Positions 47,258-59,419 of a stretch of DNA of 64,000 nt are shown here, piece by piece; position 1 is the first letter of the stretch; every line of letters begins with the position of its first letter. Both the position numbers and the translations under genes were made by a program. Below the pieces are notes generated by a model. It was not told the origin of the DNA. It ran no database searches and worked only from the letters and a program-made list of their open reading frames with translations. The stretch comes from Annona cherimola (taxonomy: Eukaryota > Streptophyta > Magnoliopsida > Magnoliales > Annonaceae): assembly GCA_030490835.1 (NCBI GenBank), contig CM059975.1, forward strand, positions 37,542,133-37,606,132, in the 5' to 3' direction.

Positions 47258-47596
47258 TTGCCACCGTCAATTGCGGCAACTAACATCCAGCTCTCCACCG
47301 TTCTCCCCAATTCGAAGATAGCCATGGCTTTCTCTGCCTTCGGCGATCCGATCCCATGGCTCATTGCTCTTGCCTTTTTCTTCGCCCGCGGTTTCATAAA
47401 GACCGGCCTTGGCAACCGTGTTGCACATCAGTTCGTGTCTCCCTTCGGTGGCTCGTCTCTAGGTTTGGGATATAGCTTGGTATTCAGCGAGGCGCTGCTT
47501 ACGCCGGCCATTCCCTCTGCTTCTGCTCGGGCCGATCTCGGTGATCACTTCATCCATGCTTTTGACAGCCATGGCAGCAATCCTTGGAAAAATTAA
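47258..47596 (+). pseudogene. Captured DiT1 (chloroplast 2-oxoglutarate/malate translocator) fragment
   Basis: The ORF contains a near-perfect stretch of the plant dicarboxylate transporter: FSAFGDPIPWLIALAFFFAR, GFIKTGLGNRVAHQFVS, SSLGLGYSLVFSEALL, then PAIPSASARA (to about 47,527). After a deletion of about 33 codons the sequence jumps frame to VITSSMLLTAMAA (47,541-47,579), another conserved piece of the same protein. The family (divalent anion:Na+ symporter/DASS, plastid inner envelope) exchanges 2-oxoglutarate for malate in nitrogen assimilation. The upstream 40 codons are not homologous, the transit peptide and most membrane helices are absent, and the fragment lies inside an LTR, so it is a captured piece rather than the resident gene. 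Confidence 0.85.
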
Positions 47597-47999
47597 TGAA
47601 GGAAAAGCCCAAATCAGCAGCAGCCATGATTCTGTTTCACCTCAAAGCCGTTTGGCAAAATCCAAGTTGAAATTGAAATCGGCAGATGGAAATCTAAGCA
47701 TGCTGGCACCGGTCATGAAAGCGTGGAATCTAGCCTCCCTTAAAAATATGACGAAGCAGAATTTTCAGCACCCACGAATTGTTCTGTGCAACAATCGAGA
47801 CAGCAACCCTGCGGCAAGCTCAAACAGCTGCACCAAAATGGAGAAGCAACGAAGGATAGCTACAGTTGAAGGCAAAACAAGAAATCCCACATCGACTTTT
47901 TCAAATGGAGAGAGGGCTGTCCAACACTTGTAAAAGGAGGATCCCTCCAGCCTTGAAAAAAAAAAACACAACAACATCACCAAGCAATCCTCTCCCTTG

Positions 48000-48082
48000 G
48001 GTGGGACTTATTTTGTGGGACCCCTAGCAAGGAGGTGGGGGTGGGACTTATTTTGTGGGACCCCTAGCAAGGAGGTGGGGCC
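48000..48082. repeat. Tandem duplication, period about 41 bp
   Basis: GGTGGGACTTATTTTGTGGG followed by ACCCCTAGCAAGGAGGTGGG occurs twice in tandem without visible change. Confidence 0.9.
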
Positions 48083-48424
48083 AAGCAATAAAATTTTCAT
48101 TACGTGGAGATTTGCTTTTCATATTTGGGTGATGTAAATTTTATTTTGTTGCTTTATGGTTTGTAGTGCTTCATAGTTGTTAAATTTTAATTTGTAGTTT
48201 TAAGATTAGATTTACTGCTTTATTTTCTGCTTTGTAATTTTTTAGATTAAATTTAATATAATTCTCTTTCCTGTTTTAATAGTTGAATTTCATAGCTTTA
48301 ATTGTTTTCTTAGAATAACTTTAATTCAGTTGTTAGTGAATTATAATTTCTTTTATTTTAGCTTCTTGTCTCGCTTTCTTTCCACTCTTCTAATCTTCTC
48401 TTTCTTCTTTTTCTCTTCAATTTC

Positions 48425-48612
48425 TTCTATTTTCTCTTTTTCTCTCTCTAATGTCTCTCTCTCCTCTCTCTTATTTCTCTAACTTCTTTCTCTCTTCTCT
48501 CTTTCTCTCTCTAATTTCTTCTATTTTCTCCTTTCTTCTCTCTCTCTCTCTCTCTAATGTCTCTCTCTCCTCTCTCTTATTTCTCTAACTTCTTTCTCTC
48601 TCTTCTCTATAT
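48425..48612. repeat. Pyrimidine (TC)n tract with a duplicated 75-bp unit
   Basis: A CT-rich microsatellite in which CTCTCTAATGTCTCTCTCTC and TTATTTCTCTAACTTCTTTC recur about 100 bp apart. It lies in the LTR leader. Confidence 0.85.
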
Positions 48613-48790
48613 CTTCTCTTTCTCTTAAAAACAATTCAAAACTACATCGCCTCTCTGTGGATTCGACCCGACTCACCGTTATTCTACACTATCACCCATA
48701 TAGTGGTAGCTTTAATGTGTTTCGGTTAATTTTAATTAAACTGGTGATCACAGTGCTCTTAACGACAAGCACTTGGTGCGCATCAGCAAC

Positions 48791-50825
48791 ATTTTCTAAT
48801 CTTCCTTTATAGTTATTCATATTTTAGTCTAGTTCAGCATATTACAAAATCCTATCATATAAACATATAAATTCCAGCATCTTATAGTTTAACCAAATGA
48901 CAACTTAATATTAAACAATAATTTAATGATATAATTTAGATACTAATTTAGTAATATAATTTAATTGTATAGAAAATCATATTATTACTAAAACTAATAG
49001 TGATTAATGTTAAATAAACAAACATACAAACTTTTAATGATATACAATAATTATTATAAACCATTTTTTGTGCATTATATTATACAGATCCATCTACAAA
49101 TACAAACACATCAATCCTACTTATAATATTAATCTAAATCTAATCCATCTTAGAAAGAACCCACTAAAATTAAATTTCTGATTATAGTAATTTTAATTGA
49201 TATTATTATATATAGTAACCAAGAAAAGGCATGTGTAGAATGGATTTCACAAAATCTTTAATTGGTTTCGATGTTTGATTAAATGTGAAGTGATTCTAGC
49301 TTTTAGCTTGTAAGTCAACTCTGCATGCCTAAAATTTGAATTTTATATTTCAAATATTTTTAAGGTGTTACAAAATAAATCCTCGTCAATAATTTTTTTT
49401 TAAATGAACCACTGCAAGGGATCATTTAGCATAAATATGTATCTATATACATATGTATATATTAAATCCGCACCACTTTGAAAAGAACCATTAAAATTAT
49501 AAGTACATATATTTAGTGGCCCATGTCTAGATATCCATGCTTGGCAAGTTATATAAATATATAAATATATATATATCCATATTTATATCTATACATATAT
49601 CCACTAGCCATAGTCACAGGAGAATTTTTGTCACGTGGGATTGTCTTATTTAATTATTTACTCTAAGCAAAGCTCAATCATTTAAAATATATTACGGCGA
49701 ATTCTTATTCATATCTCAATCTTTTAAAATTTGAACTTGCAAATGTTCATTCAACTAACTTCACGTTCCTATTTGCCTAGGAAAGAAAATAAGATTTACC
49801 TGTTTGCTTAGGAAGGAGAATAAGAGCTAACGCTGATCTCTTCAATTATCTCTTCTCCAAATCGCTTACTGGATGATGGTGCACTCCAATTTGAATAAAG
49901 ATTGAATGCCAGCTACCCTCTTTTTATATACTCACGTATCTAAATTCTATTCTAATCCAATTCCCATGAATCATCATCCTATTGTTAGAAAATATGAATA
50001 AAAGCAAAAGTTATAGATAATATCAAATACTGTATCCTTTAATAACCATGTCACGGTCCTTCATGCACCTAAATTAAACGGGAGCAAATCCATTTAATTT
50101 AATGGAAATTTACTCCACACAGATATACACGATTCATGCATTTTATAGAGTTGTCCATTTCATTCCAAGGGCATGAAATTATAAGGCTAAAATCATCTCC
50201 CTTTAACTCAAGGTTCCTATCCAAATTATTTATTTACATAAATAATTAATTGTCTGATTATTTAAACCACGCTAATTTGACTTATTGTATAATTATTTAA
50301 ATCATGCTAACTTATTTAATTATCTATTTATGGCCCATTTGAAAATTTCAAGTTCGCCCATGTTGGTCCTTGCATTTTTGCTAATGCACATTAATAATTA
50401 TGATAGTATATAATATATTGCAATTTCATCATATTTATTAAATTAAATTTCTACTCCTATCCTTTCTAAAAATTCTTATATATATTTATAAAAGTTAGTT
50501 TAAACGATTTAACATATAAATCTCACCCTTACATATAAATTTCTTTTAAAATTTCTCATTTCCTTCTAGGCTCGATTTCATAATATATATAGATACACTT
50601 TTATATTTAGGTGGACACTCAACTTAAATATTGGTCATCTAATTTTATTATTTTTATTTTTATCCTATATATAATACATATATACCTTGTATATATTTAA
50701 TTCCCATAATTTTAATTAATTTAATTTTTTATATATAGATATTTTTACATATTAAATTATAACAAAAGTTCGATTCTATTTAGCTCAGGATTTAATCACC
50801 CATATTAATTTCACCCAATAATAAA
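48791..50825 (-). repeat. Right arm of a large inverted repeat (with Tekay-like flank)
   Basis: 48,915-50,825 is the reverse complement of the left arm 41,195-42,795, with the same order of blocks, including a minus-strand TATA element GAGTATATAAAAAGAGGG (about 49,917-49,935). 48,791-48,914 precedes the arm and may be the remaining end of the split Tekay-like LTR. No coding sequence. Confidence 0.7.
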
Positions 50826-52736
50826 TAATTATTCAATCATTTAAATAATATCACCTTATTTAATTACTTATTCTCTTCAATGATTTTAATTAAAATTGCA
50901 TAAACTTAACTTGCACTTCAGTTAACATACTAATAGTAAATTAAAATTCATAAATTAAATTAGGGGTTTATAGCACCCTGGTGCGTGCAATTGAAGTCTG
51001 TTCGAACCCCCTTAGGGTAGGGGTATTATTATTCCCACCATAGTGTGAGGTTGAGCTGTAGGGAGGGAGCTTATGGGTCTTTCAAGCTAAGAGATGAAGT
51101 ATAGTATCTCTTGAGATGTATGTAAATACAACAATAAAAAAGTACGCAGGTGGTCACCCTTGAAGAGTGAAAGGCCTTACGAAAATGGTGGCGATGTTAT
51201 TGAAAAAGTTCGTATTGTAAGGTGAAGTAAAGACCAAGCAATTTTGTCTTTTCACATACTAAAAGTATGTTTGAAGATGAAGTATGAGTGTGGATAGGTG
51301 GAATGGTTATGGTAGATTGTAGTGCATATTTTATGCCACATGCTTTCAATAAAATGGTGTTGATTATAAGTGGTCTAAGATGTTAGTGTAATATGATCAT
51401 CATAAATGAGACAAATGATGCCCAAGTTTTAGAATCATTAAATTAGATTATTAAAAAATGCATCTGAACAAATAAGGTAATTTAACTTATTTGATTGATT
51501 TTACAAATTTTATAGGTCCCAAAGTTTATGTACAACTCATGAGACTAATGAGTTATATAGGTTAATTATTTTCCTTTTTCTATTAAATAAATTTTACAGG
51601 TTGTTTGAGTATGAAAATGTGCAAAAATATGCATATGTAATTGAAAGTTGTTGCGTGTTTTACGATTTATACAGAATATATAGTTTTGCTATATAGTCAT
51701 TAATAACATATATAAATTATACAGTTTTGAAAACTTAGATGAAATTGATGATGTTCTATTTTTACAAATTACAAAGGAAATATAAATTTTACAATGATGC
51801 TAGAAAATCATGAACTAGGGTCTATTATTTTAAGATCGTTTTTATAGATTATTGAAATTCTCATAAACTAATTTTGATTTATTTTATAGATCATTCATAT
51901 ATTCTATAAAAATTAGATAATAAATTTTAGAAGCCTATTAAATTTTTATGAAATTCTTATGTTGAACATATTTTTTAGTTAACACCTTTAATAAACTTAA
52001 TAACTTTAATTTACTTTTTTATTTATTGAGAAAGTATAAAATAAGCTCTATACATTATAATTTTGCATATTAAAATGCCATGGTTTATCGATAATAATAA
52101 AAAAAATTTTACAAATAATTTAGTATTATTTATCACAAAATAATTCAATTATGATAACTTATTTTAAATTTAAAAATTATGATAAGGTTGAAAGTAGATT
52201 TTATGAACCACATATAACAAACCTATTAATTAAGAAAAGTGAGTTAGAGTGTTAAACTGCTTAGGGCAATCATCAGTTGCATTCTAGTCACTCCCTCCTA
52301 TTATTTTTATTTTTAACATGGTTGGTCTAAATTTAAATATTTAATAAATAAGCCTTCAATTCAATTTGACAAATTTTAATCTGCACATCATATCATTGAC
52401 TAAAAAATAGTTATAATTTAAAAATTTGTGTAATAATCGTTTGAGAATAATAATTAACAATAATTTTAATTATTCATCCCTAAGTAATTTTATTTTTAAT
52501 AGGGTAACATCGAAATTATGTAACACTAAATAAATTATTTGCATAAATTTTTTTGTTACCTCATTTCATTGGCTTGAAAATAATTATAACCTATTCAAAA
52601 TAATGTATTTATCCCTGAAGTATTTTTTAAACGTGGGTGGTGTTAAAAATTTTAAAGAACCAATAAATTAGTTCTAAAAATTTTATTCAGTAGCCTGTAT
52701 AACTGACTCGAAAGTAATAGAAAAGAAAATAGTGTA
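50826..52736. other. AT-rich non-coding stretch
   Basis: No gene. 50,970-51,020 has a B-box-like TGTTCGAACCCC and may be a SINE relic, but no A box was confirmed. The rest is low-complexity AT. Confidence 0.4.
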
Positions 52737-54416
52737 ATGCCTGTTGGAATTCAAGGAAAATTAAGCACAATCCATGTTTTAATAATTAACAACTCAATTT
52801 GAGAAAGTAATTAAGTAATAATTGCTAGGTGTTGCAAAGATTTGAAATTCAAGATTCGAAAGATAGCAGGTCAAGTCGCAATCTCAAGTCGACTCAGCCA
52901 TCGACTTAGGTCAAGTCGATACCCAAGTCGACTCCAGATTCGACTTTAAGTGACATAAAATCAACAGAATTGAAATTGGGACTCAGAGACAAGTGAAGTC
53001 GTAATCAAAGTTGACTCGGCTTGCGACTTAGGTGAAGTCGCAATCCCAAGTCGACTTCATTTGGGACTTGGTTCTGGCCTGGCTGAAGACTTCGAAATAT
53101 CAGAGTTAAGTTACTTTCCAAGTCGATTCCGTCATGCGACTTAGGTAAAGTCGCATCCCAAGTCGACCCGAATATACGACTTGAGTAAAGTCGAAGTTCA
53201 AGTCGACCCAACCATGCAGCTCAAGTATATGGCTACCCTATAATGATTCAGAAATATCTTGTTAAAGATTGGACAACTAGACGAAGAAGAAATAACCATC
53301 ATGAATCAAGGCCACATGAAAGAATTTTTTAAGAGAATAATGTATTGCTTAGTTTAAGCAAAACAATGTATATCAAGGACATCTAATGAAGATCAAGAGA
53401 AGAAAGAGGATATACACAATATAAAGATCACTTTCAAGACATTGAAGTTCCAATATGATCCATGGCTAGTGAAGTCGCATCCAAAGTCGACTCCACCTAC
53501 GACTTGGGTCAAGTCCGAGACCAAGTCGGCCTAAACTTGGAACTTGAGTTGGAAGCTGAAGACCAAAGTCGCACCCGAAGTAGACTCCAACCTGCGACTT
53601 GGGAGAAGTTGCACTCGAAGTCGACTCCAACCTGCGACTTGAATGAAGTCACATGCCAAGTCGACTCAAAATATGACTTGGTTAGCAACGGTTGGAAAGA
53701 TTCGAACGTTGACGCATTAAATGCATGCCACCTACCACAAAATGTTTAAATTTACTTCTTATTATACAAGGAGTATCAAGTGAACGTAAATACAGTTAGA
53801 AAAATATTGAATGAGCTCACCTTCCACTCTCTTGCATTTAAAGTGATCTACAAGAAGTTTAAAGAAGGACTGTGCTTTAAAACTGTTGAAAACTGTATTG
53901 CTCAATCAACTACTGCTTCCACAAGTTCTTCTAAGTGCTTGAAACTGCCTACACAAAACTATAATGTGTGGATTCTTTTTATTCATTGTTTATTTATTTT
54001 TTCCACTTGGTTTGATATTGGATATCAAAACCAAGTGAAGGCAAAGTAGTGTATGATTGGAGCAAAACTCGTCACCTACTTGTGCTGAGATTGTACAAGC
54101 CCCCTAGAGCTAAAATTTAGAAGAGAGCTGCTGCTTTAAGTTGTGTTGAAAATACAATAGTGGAACCCAAGCCACAATGAGTGTATGCTTAGAAGAGTGG
54201 AGTAGGGGAGGTTGCCCGAACTACTATAAATCATTGTCTCTTGAAGTGATTGATTGCCTGTGTTTCATTGCATTATTTCTCTCCAACTTACTAATCGTTT
54301 CATTAAGGGGATTAATTCAAAAAGGGAGAAATTTCTGCTTAAGCAAATAATTTTAAATTACTCAATTCACCCATCCCATTTTAGGTAACTGTCATAAACT
54401 CGGGACCAACAATGCC
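52737..54416 (+). mobile_element. Solo LTR of the copia family, TSD ATGCC
   Basis: The LTR is 52742-54411 (1,670 bp), TGTTGGAATT...GGGACCAACA, flanked by ATGCC at 52737-52741 and 54412-54416. It is clearly related to the LTRs at 32,180 and 39,093: same start (AACAACTCAATTTGAGAAAG), GTCGACT array, GACGCATTAAATGCATGCCACC block, TATA region (TTATTATACAAGGAG, about 53,758) and end (ATAAACTCGGGACCAACA). No internal region remains. It represents a diverged subfamily. Confidence 0.93.
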
Positions 54417-54945
54417 TATATGAGAATATTTTTTATGAGTAATTTGAAATATCTGTCTCAGAGGTAATTTTATTCTTAACATCAGTGTAGTATCAAAATT
54501 ATTAAACACTAAATAAATTAGCTACATAAAATCTACTAAGCATCTTGTATTATTGACTCAAAAAGTCTATTTTTTTCATATATACCTAGCCACAGAATTG
54601 GTTGAATTTGATACGATTGTGACATACGGCTAGATCGCCAATTTGGCAGTTTGAACAGCTTAAAGTAATTGAACTGAGTTATAGCTAACCAAACCAGATA
54701 CTTGTCAAACCCTGGCTAACAGTCATAGGTATTTGTTTGCTTTGGGCCTTGTGCCCATACAGTTTTGTCATTCTGAGCTCACCCCAAAAGGCACTTTGAC
54801 ATTCTCACCTGCGACGTCCACTTATAGCCTAGACTCCCTCCTTCACCCTATACGATGTGGGATATCACATCCACTTTTTTAGGGCTCCAGTGTCCTCTCT
54901 AGAACACTAGACTCGAGTGTCGGAAGTCAGCTCTGGTATCATTTT
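54417..54945. other. Short unassigned stretch
   Basis: AT-rich at first, then mixed. 54,850-54,945 contains GATGTGGGATATCACATCC and may belong to the adjoining LTR element. No gene. Confidence 0.35.
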
Positions 54946-55967
54946 GTAATGCTCCACTAATAAAGTCAACGGTCGCTACTAAAGTACAGGATCGATCATA
55001 ATTAGAGAATATACACAGGCGCAATACACAATTTCTTAGGCCATCATGAACCAAATATTTTACTATAGTTCCAATTAAACTAAATTCAAATTATTAGATT
55101 CATATAATACATCACATCTTTACTACATTGCTCTAAAAATCAAAATAAATAAATAATTTTAGATCTAGTTTCATCAAGACATACCCTCATTTGGTACACC
55201 AACCCCATGTTGGTCTGCACCCGTATATCTATTATCTAAAAAATTTACAAGATACAATGAGTCCGGACAAACTCAATAAGTAGAGCTTATAAATGTAAAC
55301 TGGTAAACTTAAGTAAATAGTATGCATAAGGGTTGATAAAACATAGATTAAATTACAAATCAAAATTAGATTTAAATCCATATGAAACACACGTTTAATG
55401 CCCAAGCATGTATCAATGCATCAAATGCACGTCATGTCTCCAATCCATTCAAAAGGTCTCAAATCCAATAGAGATGTTCGGTATCTTGCTCCGTAATCCA
55501 ACCCGTTACACAACCTAGGTTACCATCACTGCATCCCAGCACAAATGGCCAACCTTGCACAATACGGATAGATCAAGAAACACATTTATCCAAACCAGAG
55601 GTGTAATAGATACCTTGCTACGCCCTCCACACGACCATAGTCACGTCATACCACATTATGCAAACGACTCTGGCCTCAACCACTACATTTAGGACCAATA
55701 GTACCACAGACTGTGTCACAACAAGCATTAACCAAATCACAAGGGTCACACAAATTAGGTCTGCAGTCCACTAAATCCATATTGGTCAGACAAGTAGGTC
55801 TAAATCAATACCACCTAAGCTATTACATCCCAATCCCCGATCTGGATGTGCCAATGATTGTTACTGATGATGCAATGATAACACTTCAGAAATCCACAAC
55901 TACATCCATAACTCATGAATATATCAGCATACCAAACAACATATGCCAATGTCATAATGCATAACGT
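54946..55967 (-). mobile_element. Tekay/Del-like gypsy LTR fragment, minus strand
   Basis: Starts TGTAATGCTCCAC (complement of the LTR 3' end). It carries the minus-strand CTTATTGAGTTTGTCCGGACTC motif at 55,256-55,286 and resembles 44,800-45,900 in sequence and order (AAGTCAACGG at 54,964; CAACCCCATGTTGGTCTGCAC at 55,200). It is cut at 55,967 by the next element. Confidence 0.6.
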
Positions 55968-57960
55968 TGTTGGTCCTAAGTTTATAGCGAAACCCAAGAA
56001 GGGAGGGATGAATTAGGTTCTTTAAAATTCTTTCGGTATATTAAATCTAATCCCTTGTGAACTAAGTCCCCTTGAATGAGAAACGTGGAGAATGGAATAG
56101 CAAATAGAGTATAGACATCAAACACAAGAAATTATAGTGGTTTGGGATAACCCTCCCTACTCCACTCCTTCAAGAACACACCATTGTGCATTGTGTTCCC
56201 CTATATCAATGAAATTCCAGCTCTAAGGGGCCTTCATAGTTTTCACACAAGTAGGTGGCGAGTCACACTCCAACCACACACTATTTGCATTCACTTGGTC
56301 TTGGTCTCCAATACCCAACCAAGTGAAAACATAAAAACAATGAACAAAAATAAGATTCTACACTTTACAGATGTGTAGGAACATTTTCAGCTGAAAGAAG
56401 AATGTCAAGGATAATTGAATGAAAGAATACTTCAACACTTGCAATAAGAGACACTATTCTTCTTGTAGATCTCTTTAATGAGCACTTGAATGCTTGAAAG
56501 CTAGAAGATAAAAGCTCAATTAATGCTCGAGCTAACCTTCTCCACTTCATTTAACGTGTATTAAATAAAGGAGAAGAAAATTTGAACGTTTGGTGGTAGG
56601 TGGTGCACATTCAATGCGCTAATGTTCAAATTTTTCTCATCATTGCAACTCAAAACACACCTGGAGTCAACTTCGGGTGCGACTTGCATAAATTATAGAC
56701 TGAAGTCAACTTTAATTATGACTTTGATCTTTAGATCTTTACTCTCAAGTTCTGTTTAGGTTCAACTTGGCCTCAAACTTGGCCCAAGTTGCAGGTGAAG
56801 TCAACTTGAGTTGCAACTTCACTCTCCATTTAGCTCATTGGAACTTTGGTACAATACACACTTAATCCTTTAGTTATATTTTAACTTCATAAGACTTCAT
56901 TTGTGGATGTGAGCCTTTGAATTTCTCGATTTTGAGCTTGATCATGTCTATTTGAGCATTCTTTGATGGATTCGAATCTTGTACCTTGAATCATGTTGGA
57001 ATGATGTTACTTGAGTTAAACTTGTCACATTTGGGCTTGAAACTTCAGGATTTAACCTTCTTATGCTCAAGTTCAGTGCTAGGGTTGACTTGATTTGCAA
57101 CATCACTTAAGTCACGTGTCTGAGTTGACTTCATTTGCGGCTTCACCCAAGTCACATGTTAGAGTCGACTTAGGTTGCAACTTGACTTGACCAAACTTAG
57201 CTTCGGAAATCAAAAGTCCACTTAAGTTGCTGACGGAGTTGACTTGGGTTGCCATTTAGACCAAGTCGCATGCGAAGTCGACTTCCTATGCGACTTCGCC
57301 TGCTCACACGTCCACAATTTCAACGTTGTTGAAAAATAGCCCTTCGAAGTAGATGCTGGAGTTGACTTTAATATCGACTTAAGCTAAGTCGATGTCGGAG
57401 TCGACTTGGCTTGTGACTTGACCTGCCAAGCTTTAAATCTTGAGACCTTTAAGCCTTAAACCATCTTTTCACACATGTTAGTGTCTTATAATCTCTCAAA
57501 TTGAGTTGTTAATCATCAATACATGAATTGTGCTTGATTTGCCATTCAGTTACAATAATCTTCCCTTTTTTGATGATTGACAAAACCAATTTGAAATTAA
57601 CCTTTCAAATGAATTGCTTGTTAACTTGAGAAATCATTTGATTTTTTTATTTGCAATTTCATTAAACTAAGCAAACAAACCATTTCAATTCCCACGACAT
57701 TCAAACTAGGTCATATTACATTAAGTTATCCATTATCACATGATTCAAAATGATTTAGATAGCAATACATTCAAACCTATCATAAGACATTCAAACATAT
57801 CATTCAAACCATTCAACATTCATAACAAGTTAGTTTTTCACAAAATCTTCACATGCATCCCTAAATTACAACATATCCATTTCCTAAAGGAAGCTACCTG
57901 ATGAGTTATATTTTGAATTGTGAGCCTACTATATTTATATAATCAATTTTGGTCTCAAAG
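55968..57960 (-). mobile_element. Truncated minus-strand copia: 3' LTR, PPT and 3' internal end
   Basis: The LTR is 55968-57554. Its 3' end (plus strand TGTTGGTCCTAAG) is at the left and its 5' start (complement TGTAACTGAATGG) at 57,554. It is a relative of the copia LTRs at 32 and 39 kb: GTCGACT/GCGACTT array at 56,650-57,420, a minus-strand TATTAAATAAAGGAG region near 56,560, and the AACAACTCAATTT start block at 57,500. Immediately beyond (57,555-57,600) the minus strand reads a polypurine tract AAAAAAGGGAAGAT preceded by TTTGGTTTTGTCAATCATCA, exactly as in the full element. So this is a 3' LTR with about 400 bp of internal sequence, then truncated. Confidence 0.85.
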
Positions 57961-58718
57961 ATTGTATGATTTTTAAATCATATGACTTAAAAAAAGAAAA
58001 AAATTTACAAGAGAAAAAAATTACATTTGTCCACGATCATAAAAAAAAGAGAGAAAAAAGAAGAAAAAAAGAGGGAAAAAAAATGAAAAGAAGAAGAAGC
58101 AGCAGCAGCAGCGAATCTTCAGGGCCGGGATTCATAGAGAAATGCGGCACAACCAGCTGTGGCAAATGAGCCAGATTTGGTGGTTTGATGAATGGGCGGC
58201 CACTGAAAAAGAAAAAAAGGGAAAAGGGAGTGGACGTCCAAATTTCGAAATTCATGTGGCTACCCAGTACGTTGTATAAAAAAAATTGAAGGGAAGGGGG
58301 GGGGGGGGGGGGGGGGATAGCACGGAATAAACAAGCTCCCGCATGATGCAGGAGAAGTGGAAATTGGTCATTTGGACCAATGACCGGATAGAGCCGGTAA
58401 TGATGTGGTCGTTAACAAAACAACAAAAAAAGAAGAGAGAACAACTTTGGCCATAGCTAAAAATAAAAAAGAAGATGTCGGGCAGGGCTGGGCTGATGAG
58501 CAATAACCTCTAAGGAGATCACCGGCAGCCCATAATGCCATGGCCGTCGGCCGTGGAAAGTAAAATTTTTAAAAGAAAGCAAGGCCACCGAAAAGAAGAA
58601 AAAGGAATTTTCCCGGAAGAAAGAAGGGAAAATGTGGCCAGCCATAATATAGTGCCATTCTCTCACTCTCTCCTAGCATGTTTTTGGAAAAAACGGTTGG
58701 CAGGCACGTAGCTCGTCA
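57961..58718. other. Purine-rich stretch with a 21-G run
   Basis: 58,000-58,110 is nearly all A and G with an AGC triplet run. 58,296-58,316 is an uninterrupted run of 21 G. ORFs here (KRRRSSSSSE) are low-complexity. 58,450-58,680 is mixed. No gene recognised. Confidence 0.45.
58296..58316 (+). repeat. Homopolymer (G)21
   Basis: Twenty-one consecutive G on the plus strand, preceded by GGGAA and an A-run. Potential G-quadruplex. Length may be affected by sequencing. Confidence 0.9.
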
Positions 58719-59036
58719 ATGGCTTTGTTACTAGCATTGGTGCTGGTTTTCTTATCCTCATTCGAGTTCCCGGCTTGAATAGCCAACTCAACAAAGAGCT
58801 TCAAGGAGCTCTTCAAGTTGAGTTGAGCCTTGGATCATGCACGCTTCTAACACTTAAAGCTCGATGACAACTTTGGTTCTGGATGTGCAAGAACATGTAT
58901 GGCGAAATCACCGTTTGGATCAAGCTCCTTGAAGGATACTCTGGAGGAATTGTCAACGCCTTCTACATTTCGTCCGAAGGCTCAAAACAGCACAAGCTCA
59001 ACTTCGAGCTCCTCGAAACGCATTTATCTGTATGAA

Positions 59037-59337
59037 TGATAGGGTTAAATAAGGGATGGCGAGGATGAATTGTATGTGTCGGGTGCTCGCATGTGTGGCT
59101 ACCTGGGCTAAGGAGATGGGCCTGGGACTACAATATGAATACGCCAGAAAGGAGAGGAAGGGGAAATGGTTTTTGGCTGTTCTTTCATTCGATCAATTCT
59201 TGCATTTCACTTCTGTAAATAATAGTTAGATAGTATAGTAGGGAAATGATAGTTAGATCATTATAATTCAGTGATTCTTTGAATAAAATCTTTGACTTTT
59301 GCAATCTGAAGTCGTTTATGATGGGTGGATCATATCA
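59037..59337 (+). repeat. Gypsy 5' LTR (301 bp)
   Basis: TGATAGGGTTAAATA... ATCATATCA. It is nearly identical in order to the 3' copy, differing at scattered bases (TATA box decayed). Confidence 0.9.
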
Positions 59338-59419
59338 AAGCTATCAAAGCTATTATGATCCGAACTTGTTTTGGGATAATTCTTCAGTCTAACAATGGCA
59401 TAGTACCGGGGCGGATAAG

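Larger units (their letters stand above)
46224..48790 (+). mobile_element. Solo LTR carrying captured gene sequence, TSD GCAAC
   Basis: The LTR is 46229-48785 (2,557 bp), beginning TGATAAGTCTAAAAATTTTC and ending TTGGTGCGCATCA, with GCAAC duplicated at 46224-46228 and 48786-48790. Termini TGAT/ATCA are inverted repeats. Near the 3' end the CCTCTCTGTGGATTCGACCC motif (48,649) is typical of Athila/Tat-type gypsy LTRs. A promoter-like block, CCCACATCGAC followed by CACTTGTAAAAGGAGG, lies at 47,887-47,940, then AATAAA (48,087). Between 46,600 and 47,900 the sequence is GC-rich and gene-like, including a translocator fragment. No gag-pol remains. Confidence 0.8.

Noticed and set aside
47047..47415. 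122-codon minus-strand ORF
   Set aside because: Antisense shadow of the captured translocator fragment.
47541..47933. 130-codon plus-strand ORF as a separate gene
   Set aside because: Only its first 13 or so codons match the translocator; the rest is unrelated LTR-insert sequence.
50970..51020. SINE or tRNA gene
   Set aside because: There is a B-box-like sequence but no matching A box at the right spacing and no cloverleaf.
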